A DNA stretch of 64,000 nucleotides from Jiangella asiatica (GTDB lineage: Bacteria > Actinomycetota > Actinomycetes > Jiangellales > Jiangellaceae). The notes beneath the pieces are model-generated. The model worked only from the letters and a program-made list of their open reading frames with translations. It searched no databases and was not told where the DNA came from. Of this stretch, positions 26,429 through 36,525 are shown piece by piece. The DNA lies in NCBI RefSeq assembly GCF_004349065.1, contig NZ_SMKZ01000022.1, forward strand, positions 1 to 64,000, given 5' to 3'. The position numbers and the translations under genes are program-made. How positions within the stretch are numbered: the stretch's first letter is position 1; each line of letters starts with the position of its first letter.

Positions 26429-26893
26429 GTGCCGGTGAGCGCCGTCGTCCGGGTCACGCGGACCGTGCCGGCCGCCGCCGACCACGTCTGGCAGGTGCTG
26501 ACCGACTGGTCGGCCCAAAGCGACTGGATACCGCTGACCCGGGTGCGAACGACAGGCGACGGGCTCGGGCACGAGGTCGGCGGCCGGATCGAGGCATGGA
26601 CCGGCGTTGGCCGGGTCGGCTTCCTCGACACCATGGTCGTGACGGCATGGGAGCCGCCGCGGCGCTGCGAGGTCATGCACACCGGCCGGCTGGTCCGCGG
26701 TCCGGGGCTTTTCGCCGTCACCGCGCTGGGCGAGCGGCATGCCGTCGTGACCTGGGAGGAACGGCTGGACCTGCCGCTGGGCCGGCTCGGGAGGGCGGGG
26801 TGGCCGCTGGTCCGGCCGCTGGTGCGTGCCGGGCTCGGGCTGGCGCTGCGCAGGTTCGAGGCGTACGCCGTGCGGCGGTTGCCGGCGGCATGA
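26429..26893 (+). CDS. SRPBCC (START-like) family protein
   Basis: This 154-residue single-domain protein has the polyketide-cyclase/START-like fold. Evidence is the N-terminal strand pattern VVRVTRTVPAAADHVWQVL, typical of SRPBCC proteins, then VGGRIEAWTGVGRVGF, WEPPRRCEVMHTG and a long C-terminal helix (ALRRFEAYAVRRL). Such proteins bind hydrophobic ligands in a deep cavity; some are cyclases or dehydratases. No catalytic residue can be identified. The start is GTG at 26429 or GTG at 26435. It follows the DivIVA-domain gene by seven bases and ends 11 bases before the convergent tagA stop, so no separate terminator fits between them. Confidence 0.78.
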   Translation: MPVSAVVRVTRTVPAAADHVWQVLTDWSAQSDWIPLTRVRTTGDGLGHEVGGRIEAWTGVGRVGFLDTMVVTAWEPPRRCEVMHTGRLVRGPGLFAVTALGERHAVVTWEERLDLPLGRLGRAGWPLVRPLVRAGLGLALRRFEAYAVRRLPAA

Positions 26894-26904
26894 CCAGACC
26901 TGCC

Positions 26905-27492
26905 TCAGCGGGCGACGCAGCCGGCGAGGTGGTCGTTGACCAGGCCGGCCGCCTGCATGGTGGCATACGCCGTCGTCGGGCCGACGAAGACGAACCCGCG
27001 CTTCTTGAGTGCCTTGGCCAGCGCCACCGACTCCGGGGTGGTGGCCGGGACGTCGGCCAGCGAGGCCGGCACCGGGCAGGCGGCGGGATCGGGCGCGAAG
27101 GACCAGACCAGCCGGTCCAGCGCGCCGTCGCCGTCGGCGTCGCGCAGCGCGACCAGTGCCTTCGCGTTGGTGATGGCGGCGGCGATCTTGGCGCGGTTGC
27201 GGACGATACGTGCGTCCTGCATGAGCCGTTCGGCGTCGGCCTCGTCGTAGCCGGCCACGACGTCGGCGTCGAAGCCGGCGAAGGCCGCCCGGAACCCGTC
27301 ACGCTTGCGCAGGATGGTGATCCACGACAGACCCGACTGGAAGCCCTCGAGCGTCAGCCGCTCGTAGAGCGCGGCGTCGCCGTGCACCGGGCGGCCCCAC
27401 TCGGTGTCGTGGTAGTCGAGGTAGTCCGGCGTGCTCATGCCCCACGGACAGCGCGGCTCGCCGTCCGGCCCGGCGACGAGGTCAGCGGCCAC
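26905..27492 (-). CDS. tagA: DNA-3-methyladenine glycosylase I
   Basis: TagA removes 3-methyladenine from alkylated DNA and starts base-excision repair. The N-terminus RCPWGMSTPDYLDYHDTEWG contains the conserved W-x-Y-H-D-x-E-W-G type block (here DYLDYHDTEWGRPVH), and ESLxLExFQSGLSW is present as LTLEGFQSGLSWITILRKR. The zinc-binding Cys near the N-terminus (CPW) and the C-terminal His/Cys (NDHLAGC) are both present, as in the E. coli structure. The length of 195 residues is normal. The GTG start at 27492 overlaps the end of the enoyl-CoA hydratase gene by 11 bases, so it is the last gene of a paaX-ech-tagA unit. Confidence 0.92.
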   Translation of the reverse strand: MAADLVAGPDGEPRCPWGMSTPDYLDYHDTEWGRPVHGDAALYERLTLEGFQSGLSWITILRKRDGFRAAFAGFDADVVAGYDEADAERLMQDARIVRNRAKIAAAITNAKALVALRDADGDGALDRLVWSFAPDPAACPVPASLADVPATTPESVALAKALKKRGFVFVGPTTAYATMQAAGLVNDHLAGCVAR

Positions 27493-28267
27493 GGAACACC
27501 GGCTCCTGCTTGGCCAGGAACGCCCGGACGGCGTCGAGGTGGTCGGCGGACTCGCCGGTGCGCTGCATCATCCGCGCCTCGTGCTCCAGTGACTCGTCGA
27601 GCTCGTGGGTGGCCGAGAACTCCAGCGCCTGGCGCAGCGCCGCATAAGCCAACGTGGGACCGGCCGCCAGCCGCCGGGCCATCTCCAGCGCCCGCGGCAG
27701 GACGTCGGCGGCCGGGACGACCTCGGTGGCCAGGCCGAGCCGCTGCGCGTCGGCGGCGGAGACCGTGCCGGGCAGGAACAGCAGCTCGCGTGCCTTGGCC
27801 CAGCCGACCAGCCGCGGCAGCGTCCACGACGACCCTGTGTCGGACGACAGCCCGATGGCGGCGAAGGCGAGATTGAAGCCGGCGGTGTCGGCGACGATGC
27901 GCAGGTCGCAGGCGAACGCGTACGACGCCCCCGCGCCGGCGGCGACCCCGTTGACCGCTGCGACCACCGGCTTGGGCATGGCGAGCAGCGCACGGACCGT
28001 GGGGTTGTAGTGCTCGCGGACGGTGCGGGCGAGCCCGGAGTCGCCGGCCTCGAGCGCCTTCGCGTGCTCCTTGAGGTCCTGCCCGACGCAGAACGCCTTG
28101 CCGGCACCGGTGAGCACCACGGCCCGGACCGCGGTGTCGTCGGCGGCGGACACGACGATGTCGCGCAGCGCGTCCTTGGTGGCGGTGTCGAGGCTGTTCA
28201 TCGCCTCCGGCCGGTTCAGGGTGATGAGGCCGACGCCGTCGTCGACCTCGTAGCGCACCGGGGTCAC
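27482..28267 (-). CDS. Enoyl-CoA hydratase/isomerase (PaaG-like)
   Basis: This 261-residue crotonase-fold enzyme carries the oxyanion-hole segments NRPEAMNSLDTATKDAL and the central KPVVAAVNGVAAGAGASYAF, followed by FAAIGLSSDTGSSWTLPRLVG, which resembles PaaG/PaaB isomerases of phenylacetate degradation (Asp in place of the second Glu of hydratases). Location directly after a PaaX-type regulator supports action on an acyl-CoA from an aromatic or fatty-acid route, although no other paa genes are in the window. The start is GTG at 28267 and overlaps the paaX stop as GTGA. A general hydratase in beta-oxidation remains possible. Confidence 0.82.
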   Translation of the reverse strand: MTPVRYEVDDGVGLITLNRPEAMNSLDTATKDALRDIVVSAADDTAVRAVVLTGAGKAFCVGQDLKEHAKALEAGDSGLARTVREHYNPTVRALLAMPKPVVAAVNGVAAGAGASYAFACDLRIVADTAGFNLAFAAIGLSSDTGSSWTLPRLVGWAKARELLFLPGTVSAADAQRLGLATEVVPAADVLPRALEMARRLAAGPTLAYAALRQALEFSATHELDESLEHEARMMQRTGESADHLDAVRAFLAKQEPVFRGR

Positions 28268-29088
28268 AGGTCACCTTTCGTGGTCGGGACCGCCGTGGCC
28301 TGGCCGCCGGTGGCCAGGCAGGCGTCGACGAAGCGCGCGGCGGCGGGCTGCAGCCGGGCGGCGTGCTGGTCGAAGAACGAGGCGGCGTCGTCGCCTGGCC
28401 ACGCCGCGGGCAGCAGCTCGCGCGGCAGCCCGGGGTCGGTGAACAGGAACTTGCGCCACTCGTGGACGAGCCGGCTGCGCACCGCGAACGCCTGCTCGTC
28501 GCTGGGCTGCTCCGGCACCGACGACAGCAGATTCCGGGCGTCGGACAGCCAGCGCAGGTACGAGCGACCGACGGCGTCGAGGTCCCAGGCGCGGCGCACC
28601 AGCTCGGCGTCGTCGCCCTGGTGCCGGGCGCTGAACCGCTCGGCCCGCAGGCCTTCGGCCTCGAGCAGCGAGGCCAGCTCCGGTGAGGGGCGGGCGGCGA
28701 TCCAGGTGCCGTCGCCGACGGGCGCGTAGCCCAGGTAGGCCAGGCCGTTGCGCAGCCGCTCCCGCGCGGCCCGCTGTGCCGAGCGTTCGGGGACGACGAC
28801 GTGCCAGCGGCCGTCCCACCTGCCGCGACCGTCGGTGCGGTAGATGCGGCTGGCGGCTTCCTCCAGCCGGTGGTCGGCCCGGTCGGTCAGCGCGTAGCCG
28901 GACGCGCCGTCGATGCGGACCGGGCGGAGCCAACCCTGCTTGACCATGCGCGATACGGCGGTACGAACCGCCGGCGCGGCGATGCCCAGCGGCGACAGCA
29001 GCAGGACCAGCGCGGCGACCCTGGCCCGGCCGCCGCGTGAGCGCAGGTGATCGCCGTAGAGGTCGAACAGGGCGGATCTGGCGTTCAC
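28264..29088 (-). CDS. PaaX-family transcriptional repressor
   Basis: This 274-residue regulator has an N-terminal winged helix (SALFDLYGDHLRSRGG through AVRTAVSRMVKQGWL, residues about 1-70), a central domain (WDGRWHVVVPE...) and the C-terminal PaaX dimerisation domain (WRKFLFTDPGLPRELLP). PaaX proteins repress acyl-CoA catabolic genes and release DNA when bound to phenylacetyl-CoA or a related thioester. The GTG start at 29088 has GGAG five bases upstream. The open frame extends further to 29463, but that part is not family-like. The coupled enoyl-CoA hydratase is its most likely target, with probable autoregulation. It is divergent from the DUF3117 gene. Confidence 0.85.
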   Translation of the reverse strand: MNARSALFDLYGDHLRSRGGRARVAALVLLLSPLGIAAPAVRTAVSRMVKQGWLRPVRIDGASGYALTDRADHRLEEAASRIYRTDGRGRWDGRWHVVVPERSAQRAARERLRNGLAYLGYAPVGDGTWIAARPSPELASLLEAEGLRAERFSARHQGDDAELVRRAWDLDAVGRSYLRWLSDARNLLSSVPEQPSDEQAFAVRSRLVHEWRKFLFTDPGLPRELLPAAWPGDDAASFFDQHAARLQPAAARFVDACLATGGQATAVPTTKGDL

Positions 29089-29183
29089 AACTCCACATCC
29101 TGCCAGGCCGGTGCGACAGCCTCCGACGGCGTGCGGTGTCAGGACAAACCGACGGCGGTCTCCCCGCGGCGACCAACATGCGG

Positions 29184-29248
29184 GATAATGACCTCCATCG
29201 TGACGCACACGGTCGTGCCTCCCTGGCAAATCAGGGGGTTCGTGTGCG
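29184..29248 (+). promoter_or_regulatory. Probable promoter and structured leader of the DUF3117 gene
   Basis: GATAAT at 29184-29189 is close to a consensus -10 element. Just downstream, where the transcript should begin, is a two-part hairpin: CGCACACG (29204-29211) pairs with CGTGTGCG (29241-29248), and inside it CCCTG (29221-29225) pairs with CAGGG (29232-29236) around GCAAAT. The stem ends 27 bases before the ATG and just before the AAGGAAAGGGG ribosome site. A leader RNA element or protein-binding site is likely. No clear -35 box is seen. Confidence 0.55.
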
Positions 29249-29275
29249 CGCCTGAAGAAGGAAAGGGGTGCGCGG

Positions 29276-29443
29276 ATGGCGGCGATGAAGCCGCGGACTG
29301 GCGATGGGCCGCTCGAGGTCACCAAGGAGGGGCGCGGCATCGTCATGCGTGTCCCGATCGAGGGTGGCGGTCGTCTGGTCGTCGAGCTCACGGCTGACGA
29401 GGCCGGCGCGCTGGGTGATGCGTTGAAGGATGTTGTCGGCTGA
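29276..29443 (+). CDS. DUF3117 small protein
   Basis: This 55-residue protein begins MAAMKPRTGDGPLEVTKEGR and ends LGDALKDVVG. It matches DUF3117, a short, strikingly conserved actinobacterial family (Rv1211 in M. tuberculosis, which lies next to tagA as here). It has no membrane helix and no known function; the sequence suggests a single small beta-rich domain (IVMRVPIEGGGRLVVELT). AAGGAAAGGGG precedes the ATG at 29276. It is too short for most gene finders but has its own promoter-like and leader elements upstream and a hairpin 60 bases downstream, so it appears monocistronic. Confidence 0.9.
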   Translation: MAAMKPRTGDGPLEVTKEGRGIVMRVPIEGGGRLVVELTADEAGALGDALKDVVG

Positions 29444-29503
29444 CGTGTCGCTGCCGTGAGCATTGCATAGGTGCCCTCGTCCGGCGCCGCGAGGTGCTGG
29501 GCG

Positions 29504-29521
29504 GGGGCATTACTCTGCCCC
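29504..29521 (+). terminator. Hairpin between DUF3117 gene and pepA
   Basis: GGGGCA (29504-29509) and TGCCCC (29516-29521) form a perfect 6-bp stem around TTACTC. It is 60 bases after the DUF3117 stop and 36 before pepA. A terminator is the simplest reading; there is no U-run. Confidence 0.45.
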
Positions 29522-29556
29522 GGTGGGTTCTGTTTGACGTGTGACGAGGAGTTCGC

Positions 29557-31155
29557 GTGTCAGGTGAGAGAACGATCCGGCCGACCGAGGTCGTGACCGA
29601 TGCCCGGTTGCTGCTGGACGCCGAGTGCGGCGTGGTCGCGCTTGCCGTCTGGCCGGGGTCTGCCGGCGACGACGCCCGCGACGACGTCGACGGCGGCGAC
29701 GAGCGCGCCGCCGGTGCCGGGCCGTGGATCGGGCCGGGCGGCGCAGAGGTCACCGAGTCGCTGGGCCTGGACCTGTTCGCCGCGCTGGAGCGTGAGCGGG
29801 CCACCGGCAAGGCGGGCGAGGTCGTCTCCGTCCCGGTCTTCGGCGCGGGCCGGGGCGCGGCCAGCGTGGACGGCGAGGTCGACGTCACCCTGGTGCTGCT
29901 GGTCGGGCTCGGTGACGGCTCGGTCGCGGCACATCGTCGCGCCGGCGCGGCGCTGGCCCGGGCCGCCCGCGGGATCGACCGGCTGGCCAGCACCGTCACG
30001 CTGACGTCCGACGATGCCGCGCTGCGCGCGTTCGTCGAGGGCGCGGTGCTCGCCACGTACGCGCTCGGCGGATTCCGCACCAAGCCGGTCGACGACGCCC
30101 GGGCGCCGCTGGGCACGCTGGCGCTGGCCGGCGACGGCGCCCGCGACGAGGTCGTGGCCACCGCGGTCACCATCGCGCTGGCCAGCTGGACCGCCCGCGA
30201 CCTCGCGCAGACGCCGTCCAACGTCAAGGACCCGGAGTGGCTGGCCGGCCGGGCGCGACAGCTCGGCGCCGAGCATCGCCTCGACGTCCGCGTTCGCGAC
30301 GAGAAGGCACTGGCCGACGAGGGCTTCGGCGGCATCCTCGCGGTCGGCATGGGCTCGGTCCGCCCGCCCCGCCTCATCGCGATGCGTTACGAGCCGCCGA
30401 AGGCCGACCGGCGCACGCCGCACGTCGTCCTCGTCGGCAAGGGCATCACGTACGACACCGGCGGGCTGTCGCTCAAGCCGCGCGAGGGCATGGTGCCCAT
30501 GAAGACCGACATGACCGGCGGCGCCGTCGTCATGGGCGTCCTGGCCGCCGTGCGCGAGCTGGGCGTCGAGGTCCGCGTGACGGGCCTGGTGGCCGCCGCC
30601 GAGAACATGCCCGGCGCCGCGGCACAGCGCCCCAGCGACGTCATCACCCAGTACGACGGCACCACGGTCGAGGTGCTGAACACCGACGCCGAGGGCCGGC
30701 TGGTGCTGGCCGACGCCATCGCCTACGCGGTCGCGGAGCTGGAGCCCACCGTCGTGGTCGACGTCGCCACCCTCACCGGCGCGGCGACGACGGCGCTGGG
30801 TCGCGGCATCGGCGCCCTGTACTCCGCGGACGACGCGCTGGCGGGCGCGCTGCGCGACGCCGGCGAGGCGGCGGGCGAGCGACTGTGGCGGATGCCCCTG
30901 GTCGACGACTACCGGTACGCGCTGGACTCCGCCATCGCCGACATCGCACACATCGAGACGACGAAAGTGGGCGGTGGTTCCATCACCGCGGCGCTGTTCC
31001 TGCAGCGGTTCGTCCGCGACGTCCCCTGGGCGCACCTCGACATCGCCGGCCCGGCACGCGCGGAGTCCGACAAGAACGAGCTGGTCAAGGGCGGCACCGG
31101 GTTCGGCGTGCGCGCCCTGCTGTACTGGCTCGAGGCCGGCGCGCCGGTCACCTGA
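29557..31155 (+). CDS. pepA: Leucyl aminopeptidase (M17)
   Basis: This 532-residue cytosolic di-metal aminopeptidase removes N-terminal residues, chiefly Leu, from peptides. The metal ligands and catalytic residues occur in VGKGITYDTGGLSLK (Lys and Asp), MVPMKTDMTGGAVVMG (Asp) and the family signature NTDAEGRLVLADA (Asp and Glu with the catalytic Arg). The N-terminal 190 residues form the less conserved regulatory domain, with an acidic insert near residue 45. The GTG start at 29557 is preceded by GAGGAG. Some PepA proteins also bind DNA, but this is not indicated here. A small gene follows after 23 bases with its own GGAGG site. Confidence 0.93.
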   Translation: MSGERTIRPTEVVTDARLLLDAECGVVALAVWPGSAGDDARDDVDGGDERAAGAGPWIGPGGAEVTESLGLDLFAALERERATGKAGEVVSVPVFGAGRGAASVDGEVDVTLVLLVGLGDGSVAAHRRAGAALARAARGIDRLASTVTLTSDDAALRAFVEGAVLATYALGGFRTKPVDDARAPLGTLALAGDGARDEVVATAVTIALASWTARDLAQTPSNVKDPEWLAGRARQLGAEHRLDVRVRDEKALADEGFGGILAVGMGSVRPPRLIAMRYEPPKADRRTPHVVLVGKGITYDTGGLSLKPREGMVPMKTDMTGGAVVMGVLAAVRELGVEVRVTGLVAAAENMPGAAAQRPSDVITQYDGTTVEVLNTDAEGRLVLADAIAYAVAELEPTVVVDVATLTGAATTALGRGIGALYSADDALAGALRDAGEAAGERLWRMPLVDDYRYALDSAIADIAHIETTKVGGGSITAALFLQRFVRDVPWAHLDIAGPARAESDKNELVKGGTGFGVRALLYWLEAGAPVT

Positions 31156-31178
31156 CCACGTCGTCGATGGAGGACACC

Positions 31179-31520
31179 ATGTACGGACTGTCGGTTCGCT
31201 GGTCGCTGGCCGAAGCGCCGGCCGACGTGGACGAGGCGCTGCGCGAGTACGTGCACGGCACGTCGCTGGAGCGGTTCGGCGCGATGGAGGGGTTGCGGTT
31301 CAAGACCTGGCGGACCCGGCCGGGCGAGTGGTTCGAGGGCACCTACGTCTTCGAGAACGCCGCCGCGCGCGACGAGTTCGCCGCGTCGTTCGCGAGGACC
31401 GCCGCCGACTCCCCGGGCTCGAAGATCATCGGGTCCGCACCGGTGCTGCAGGAGACGTTCGACGTGGTCGCGATCGCGGAGGGCAGGGCCGGCTTCACCG
31501 CCGGGCCCGGTCCGAGCTGA
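31179..31520 (+). CDS. Small dimeric alpha/beta-barrel (YdhR-like) protein
   Basis: This 113-residue single-domain protein begins MYGLSVRWSLAEAPADVDEAL and contains LRFKTWRTRPGEWFEGTYVFENAAARDEF (in part: EWFEGTYVFENAAARDEF), a pattern of strands and helices like the dimeric alpha/beta-barrel superfamily and the YdhR/antibiotic-monooxygenase type in particular. The assignment rests on pattern only. No cofactor site is visible, as expected, since this group needs none. ATGGAGGACACC precedes the ATG at 31179. It may be co-transcribed with pepA, 23 bases upstream. It ends 16 bases before the convergent hydrolase stop. Confidence 0.6.
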   Translation: MYGLSVRWSLAEAPADVDEALREYVHGTSLERFGAMEGLRFKTWRTRPGEWFEGTYVFENAAARDEFAASFARTAADSPGSKIIGSAPVLQETFDVVAIAEGRAGFTAGPGPS

Positions 31521-31536
31521 CACTGCGGGGAGGCGC

Positions 31537-32415
31537 TCACCCGACGGTGTGGGCGACGATCTCGCCGATCGCCAGGTCCCACAGCGGCTCCGGGACGTAC
31601 TGGTGGCCCATGCCGGGCATCGCCACCAGCCGGGCGCCGGGGATCTCGCGGGCCAGCGCCTCGCCGTGCGGGAAGGGGAGCAACGGATCGTCTGTGCCGT
31701 GGAGTACCAGGGCGGGCGCCGTGATCGCGCCCAGCCGGTCGCGCAACGGCCCGGTGCCCTCGAGGATCCAGTGGTTGGTCTGCATGGCCGCCATGTCGGT
31801 GGTGCGGTCGTACACTCGGGCCGCGAGGCGCCGGGCCCGCTCGGCGTCGAACGGAACCGAGCCGGCGAAAATCCGCTCGCCCTCGACCATCGCCTCGATC
31901 GCGGCGTCGCGGTCGCTCCAGGCCACGCCGGGACTCTCCGATGCGAACAGCTCGGCCAGCCGCGGTTCCATGGGTGGCAGGTCCGGCTGGTCCGGTCCGC
32001 CGGGGCCGGCCGGGCTGGTGGACTGCAGCGTCAGGCTCGCGACGCGGTCGGGGTGGTCGACGGCCAGGTGTTGCGCGATGCCGCCGCCGAGTGAGAGACC
32101 GACCAGGTGTGCCCCGTACACCCCGAGCCCGTCGAGGACGGCGAGCGCGTCGGTCACCAGGTCCGCGCCGGTATAGCCGGGCTCCCCCGCCGGATAGTTG
32201 GTGGATCGGCCGGTGTCGCGCAGGTCGTACCGGATGACGTACCGTCCGGCGGCCGCGATGGGCTCGCAGAACTCGTCCTCCCAGAAGTCCATGGATGCCG
32301 CCGCGCCACCGATCAGGAGCACCGCTGGATCGGTGGCCCGGCCGAACGTCTCCGCGCAGATCCGGGCCTCGCCGGACGGTAGGAACGATTCGCCGGAGCG
32401 GGTGGGCGAGACCAT
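31537..32415 (-). CDS. Alpha/beta hydrolase
   Basis: This 292-residue alpha/beta hydrolase has an intact triad: the nucleophile Ser in GLSLGGG near residue 110, Asp in HGTDDPLLPF and His in MPGMGHQYVP near the C-terminus. The oxyanion region is LIGGAAASMDFW. The best guess is an esterase or a haloperoxidase-like hydrolase; the substrate is unknown. It is divergent from an HxlR-type regulator gene with a 65-base gap that holds three related half-sites, so it is the likely target of that regulator. No signal peptide is present, so it should be cytoplasmic. Confidence 0.85.
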   Translation of the reverse strand: MVSPTRSGESFLPSGEARICAETFGRATDPAVLLIGGAAASMDFWEDEFCEPIAAAGRYVIRYDLRDTGRSTNYPAGEPGYTGADLVTDALAVLDGLGVYGAHLVGLSLGGGIAQHLAVDHPDRVASLTLQSTSPAGPGGPDQPDLPPMEPRLAELFASESPGVAWSDRDAAIEAMVEGERIFAGSVPFDAERARRLAARVYDRTTDMAAMQTNHWILEGTGPLRDRLGAITAPALVLHGTDDPLLPFPHGEALAREIPGARLVAMPGMGHQYVPEPLWDLAIGEIVAHTVG

Positions 32416-32436
32416 GGTCGACTCCCAACTATCAAA

Positions 32437-32467
32437 AACGTAGTAGCTGCTATGGTGAACGTAGCAG
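32437..32467 (+). promoter_or_regulatory. Putative HxlR operator between divergent genes
   Basis: AACGTAGTAG (32437-32446) and AACGTAGCAG (32458-32467) are direct repeats with starts 21 bases apart, two helical turns. Between them CTGCTA (32447-32452) makes an inverted pair with TAGTAG. The array ends 13 bases before the regulator ATG and overlaps its ribosome-site region, as expected for autoregulation plus control of the divergent hydrolase. Confidence 0.5.
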
Positions 32468-33111
32468 AAGGAGGTGTGAGATGGCCAGGACCTATGGCGA
32501 GGGATGCCCGATCGCGCTCTCGCTCGACCTCGTGGGCGAGCGGTGGGCTCTGCTCGTCGTGCGCGAGCTGCGGCTCGGGCCGCGCCGCTACCGCGACCTG
32601 CAGGATGCCCTGCCCGGCATCACCCCGGCGGTCCTGTCGCGCCGGTTGAAGGAGCTCGAGGGGAGCGGCGTCCTGCGCCGCCACCAGCTACCGCCACCGG
32701 CCGCGGCCTGGGTGTACGAGCTCACTGCCTGGGGAGCCGAGCTCGAACCGGTCTTCCAGGCGCTGGCACGCTGGGGCGTCAGGTCACCGGTCGTCCCGCT
32801 CGCCGGCGAGGTCAGTGCCGACTCCGTCATGCTCGGCCTGCGCACGTTCTTCGGCTCCAGGTACGACGACGAGCGCGCGGCATGGTCGGCGACGTACGAG
32901 ATCTGGCTCGACCGCGACCCCTACCGACTACGGGTGGACGACGGCCGCCTGGTCGAGCTGGCCCGGGGCGGCGCGAACGGCGGACCCGACGTCATCGTGC
33001 GCACCACCAAAGCGACCTGGCAGGCAGTCCTGGACCGGAGCGAGCCACTCGCCGACGCCGTCGCCGCCGGCCGGTTGGACGTCACCGGCGACCTCGGCCT
33101 GCTCCAGCGCC

Positions 33112-35409
<2,298 letters not shown>

Positions 35410-35535
35410 GGTCCGACGGTAGTACTCGCGGCCCTCGCCGGGGAGGCCACCGGCTCGGGCAGCTGGTCGATCGACGGCCCGTTGCCGTACTCGTGGACGC
35501 GGACGGCTCGCATCGGCACCAATCTCTTCGTCGAT

Positions 35536-35565
35536 GCTGTGACGGTGTGGACGCACCGTCACAGC
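35536..35565 (+). promoter_or_regulatory. Perfect 12-bp inverted repeat between ydeP-type gene and fdhD
   Basis: GCTGTGACGGTG (35536-35547) and its exact complement (35554-35565) flank TGGACG. It lies 127 bases from the ydeP-type start and 87 from fdhD. The size and symmetry suit a dimeric repressor or activator site; a stem in the fdhD leader RNA is the alternative. No regulator is encoded next to it. Confidence 0.6.
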
Positions 35566-35651
35566 GGGAAGGGCCGGCACGTGGACAGTCCTAGTCCGAT
35601 GGCGATAACCGACAGGCTGCTTGACGGCGACGAAAGGGGGAAGATGGAGAC

Positions 35652-36452
35652 ATGGGGCAGATGACGACGCGGCGGCCGGTGCTCCGGCTGCGCCCCGGCA
35701 GGGCGGCGCGACGGCCCGACACACTCGCCGTCGAGGAACCGCTCCTGGTGCGCGTCGGCGACCGCGTCCTCACCTCCACCATGCGCACGCCGGGCCACGA
35801 CTTCGACCTCGTCGCCGGCTGGCTGGTCGGCGAGGGAGCGGTCCGCGAGAAGCCCGAAATCGCCGGCCTGAAGGAATGCATCAACGAGGACAACACCATC
35901 GAGGTCACACTGGCCGTCGGCGTGGCGCCGCCGCGGCAGCGGGCGTTCGAGACCACCAGCGCCTGCGGCGTGTGCGGCGCCGACCGCATCGTCGACGTCG
36001 CCTCGGCGATGCGGTGGAAGCTGCGCGACGATCCCACCCGTGTCGACGTGGCGGTCCTTTCGGCACTGCCCGATGCGATGCGCGCCGAGCAGCGGGTGTT
36101 CGACCGCACCGGCGGCCTGCACGCGGCCGGGCTGTTCACCACCTCCGGCGGCGTCGTCATCGTGCGCGAGGACGTCGGCCGGCACAACGCGGTCGACAAG
36201 GTCGTCGGCGCGGCGCTGCTGGCCGGGCGGCTGCCGCTGGCCGGTCACGTCCTGCAGGTCAGCGGCCGGGCGTCGTTCGAACTGGTCCAGAAGGCGGCGG
36301 CGGCCGGGGTACCGGTCCTGGCCGCGGTGTCCGCGCCGTCCAGCCTCGCCGTCGACCTCGCCGACGAGTGCGACCTCACCCTGGTCGGCTTCGTCCGCGG
36401 CGGCGGCATGAACGTCTACACCCACCCCGAGCGGGTCCGGGTGGCCCGCTGA
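35652..36452 (+). CDS. fdhD: Formate dehydrogenase accessory sulfurtransferase
   Basis: FdhD carries sulfur from a cysteine desulfurase to the molybdenum cofactor of formate-dehydrogenase-type enzymes. The sulfur-carrying motif CGVCG is at about residues 108-112, followed by FDRTGGLHAAGLF and EDVGRHNAVDKVVG, the family signature. The length of 266 residues is normal. The ATG at 35652 is the first in frame; ATG 35661 gives better spacing from GGAG and may be the true start. Divergence from the YdeP-type gene supports its role with that enzyme. The gene ends 15 bases before a strong palindromic element. Confidence 0.93.
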   Translation: MGQMTTRRPVLRLRPGRAARRPDTLAVEEPLLVRVGDRVLTSTMRTPGHDFDLVAGWLVGEGAVREKPEIAGLKECINEDNTIEVTLAVGVAPPRQRAFETTSACGVCGADRIVDVASAMRWKLRDDPTRVDVAVLSALPDAMRAEQRVFDRTGGLHAAGLFTTSGGVVIVREDVGRHNAVDKVVGAALLAGRLPLAGHVLQVSGRASFELVQKAAAAGVPVLAAVSAPSSLAVDLADECDLTLVGFVRGGGMNVYTHPERVRVAR

Positions 36453-36467
36453 CCGCGCCCCCGTTCC

Positions 36468-36525
36468 CCCATGATCATCAACGGTTGGCGACGCCATGAT
36501 GTCGCCAACCGTTGATGATCATGGG
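36468..36525. repeat. Intergenic palindromic element, type C copy 2
   Basis: The arms at 36468-36492 and 36501-36525 are perfect over 25 bp with an 8-base loop (GCCATGAT). The outer sequence CATGATCATCAACGG matches the copy at 21485. The stop codon of the convergent GNAT gene (36519-36521) is the TGA in the right arm's TGATCA. It is the cleanest copy in the window. Confidence 0.92.

Noticed and set aside
24973-26721. A 582-codon minus-strand frame overlapping folP2 and two other genes
   Set aside because: It is antisense or out of frame to folP2, the DivIVA-domain gene and the SRPBCC gene, and is Arg/Gly-rich without motifs.
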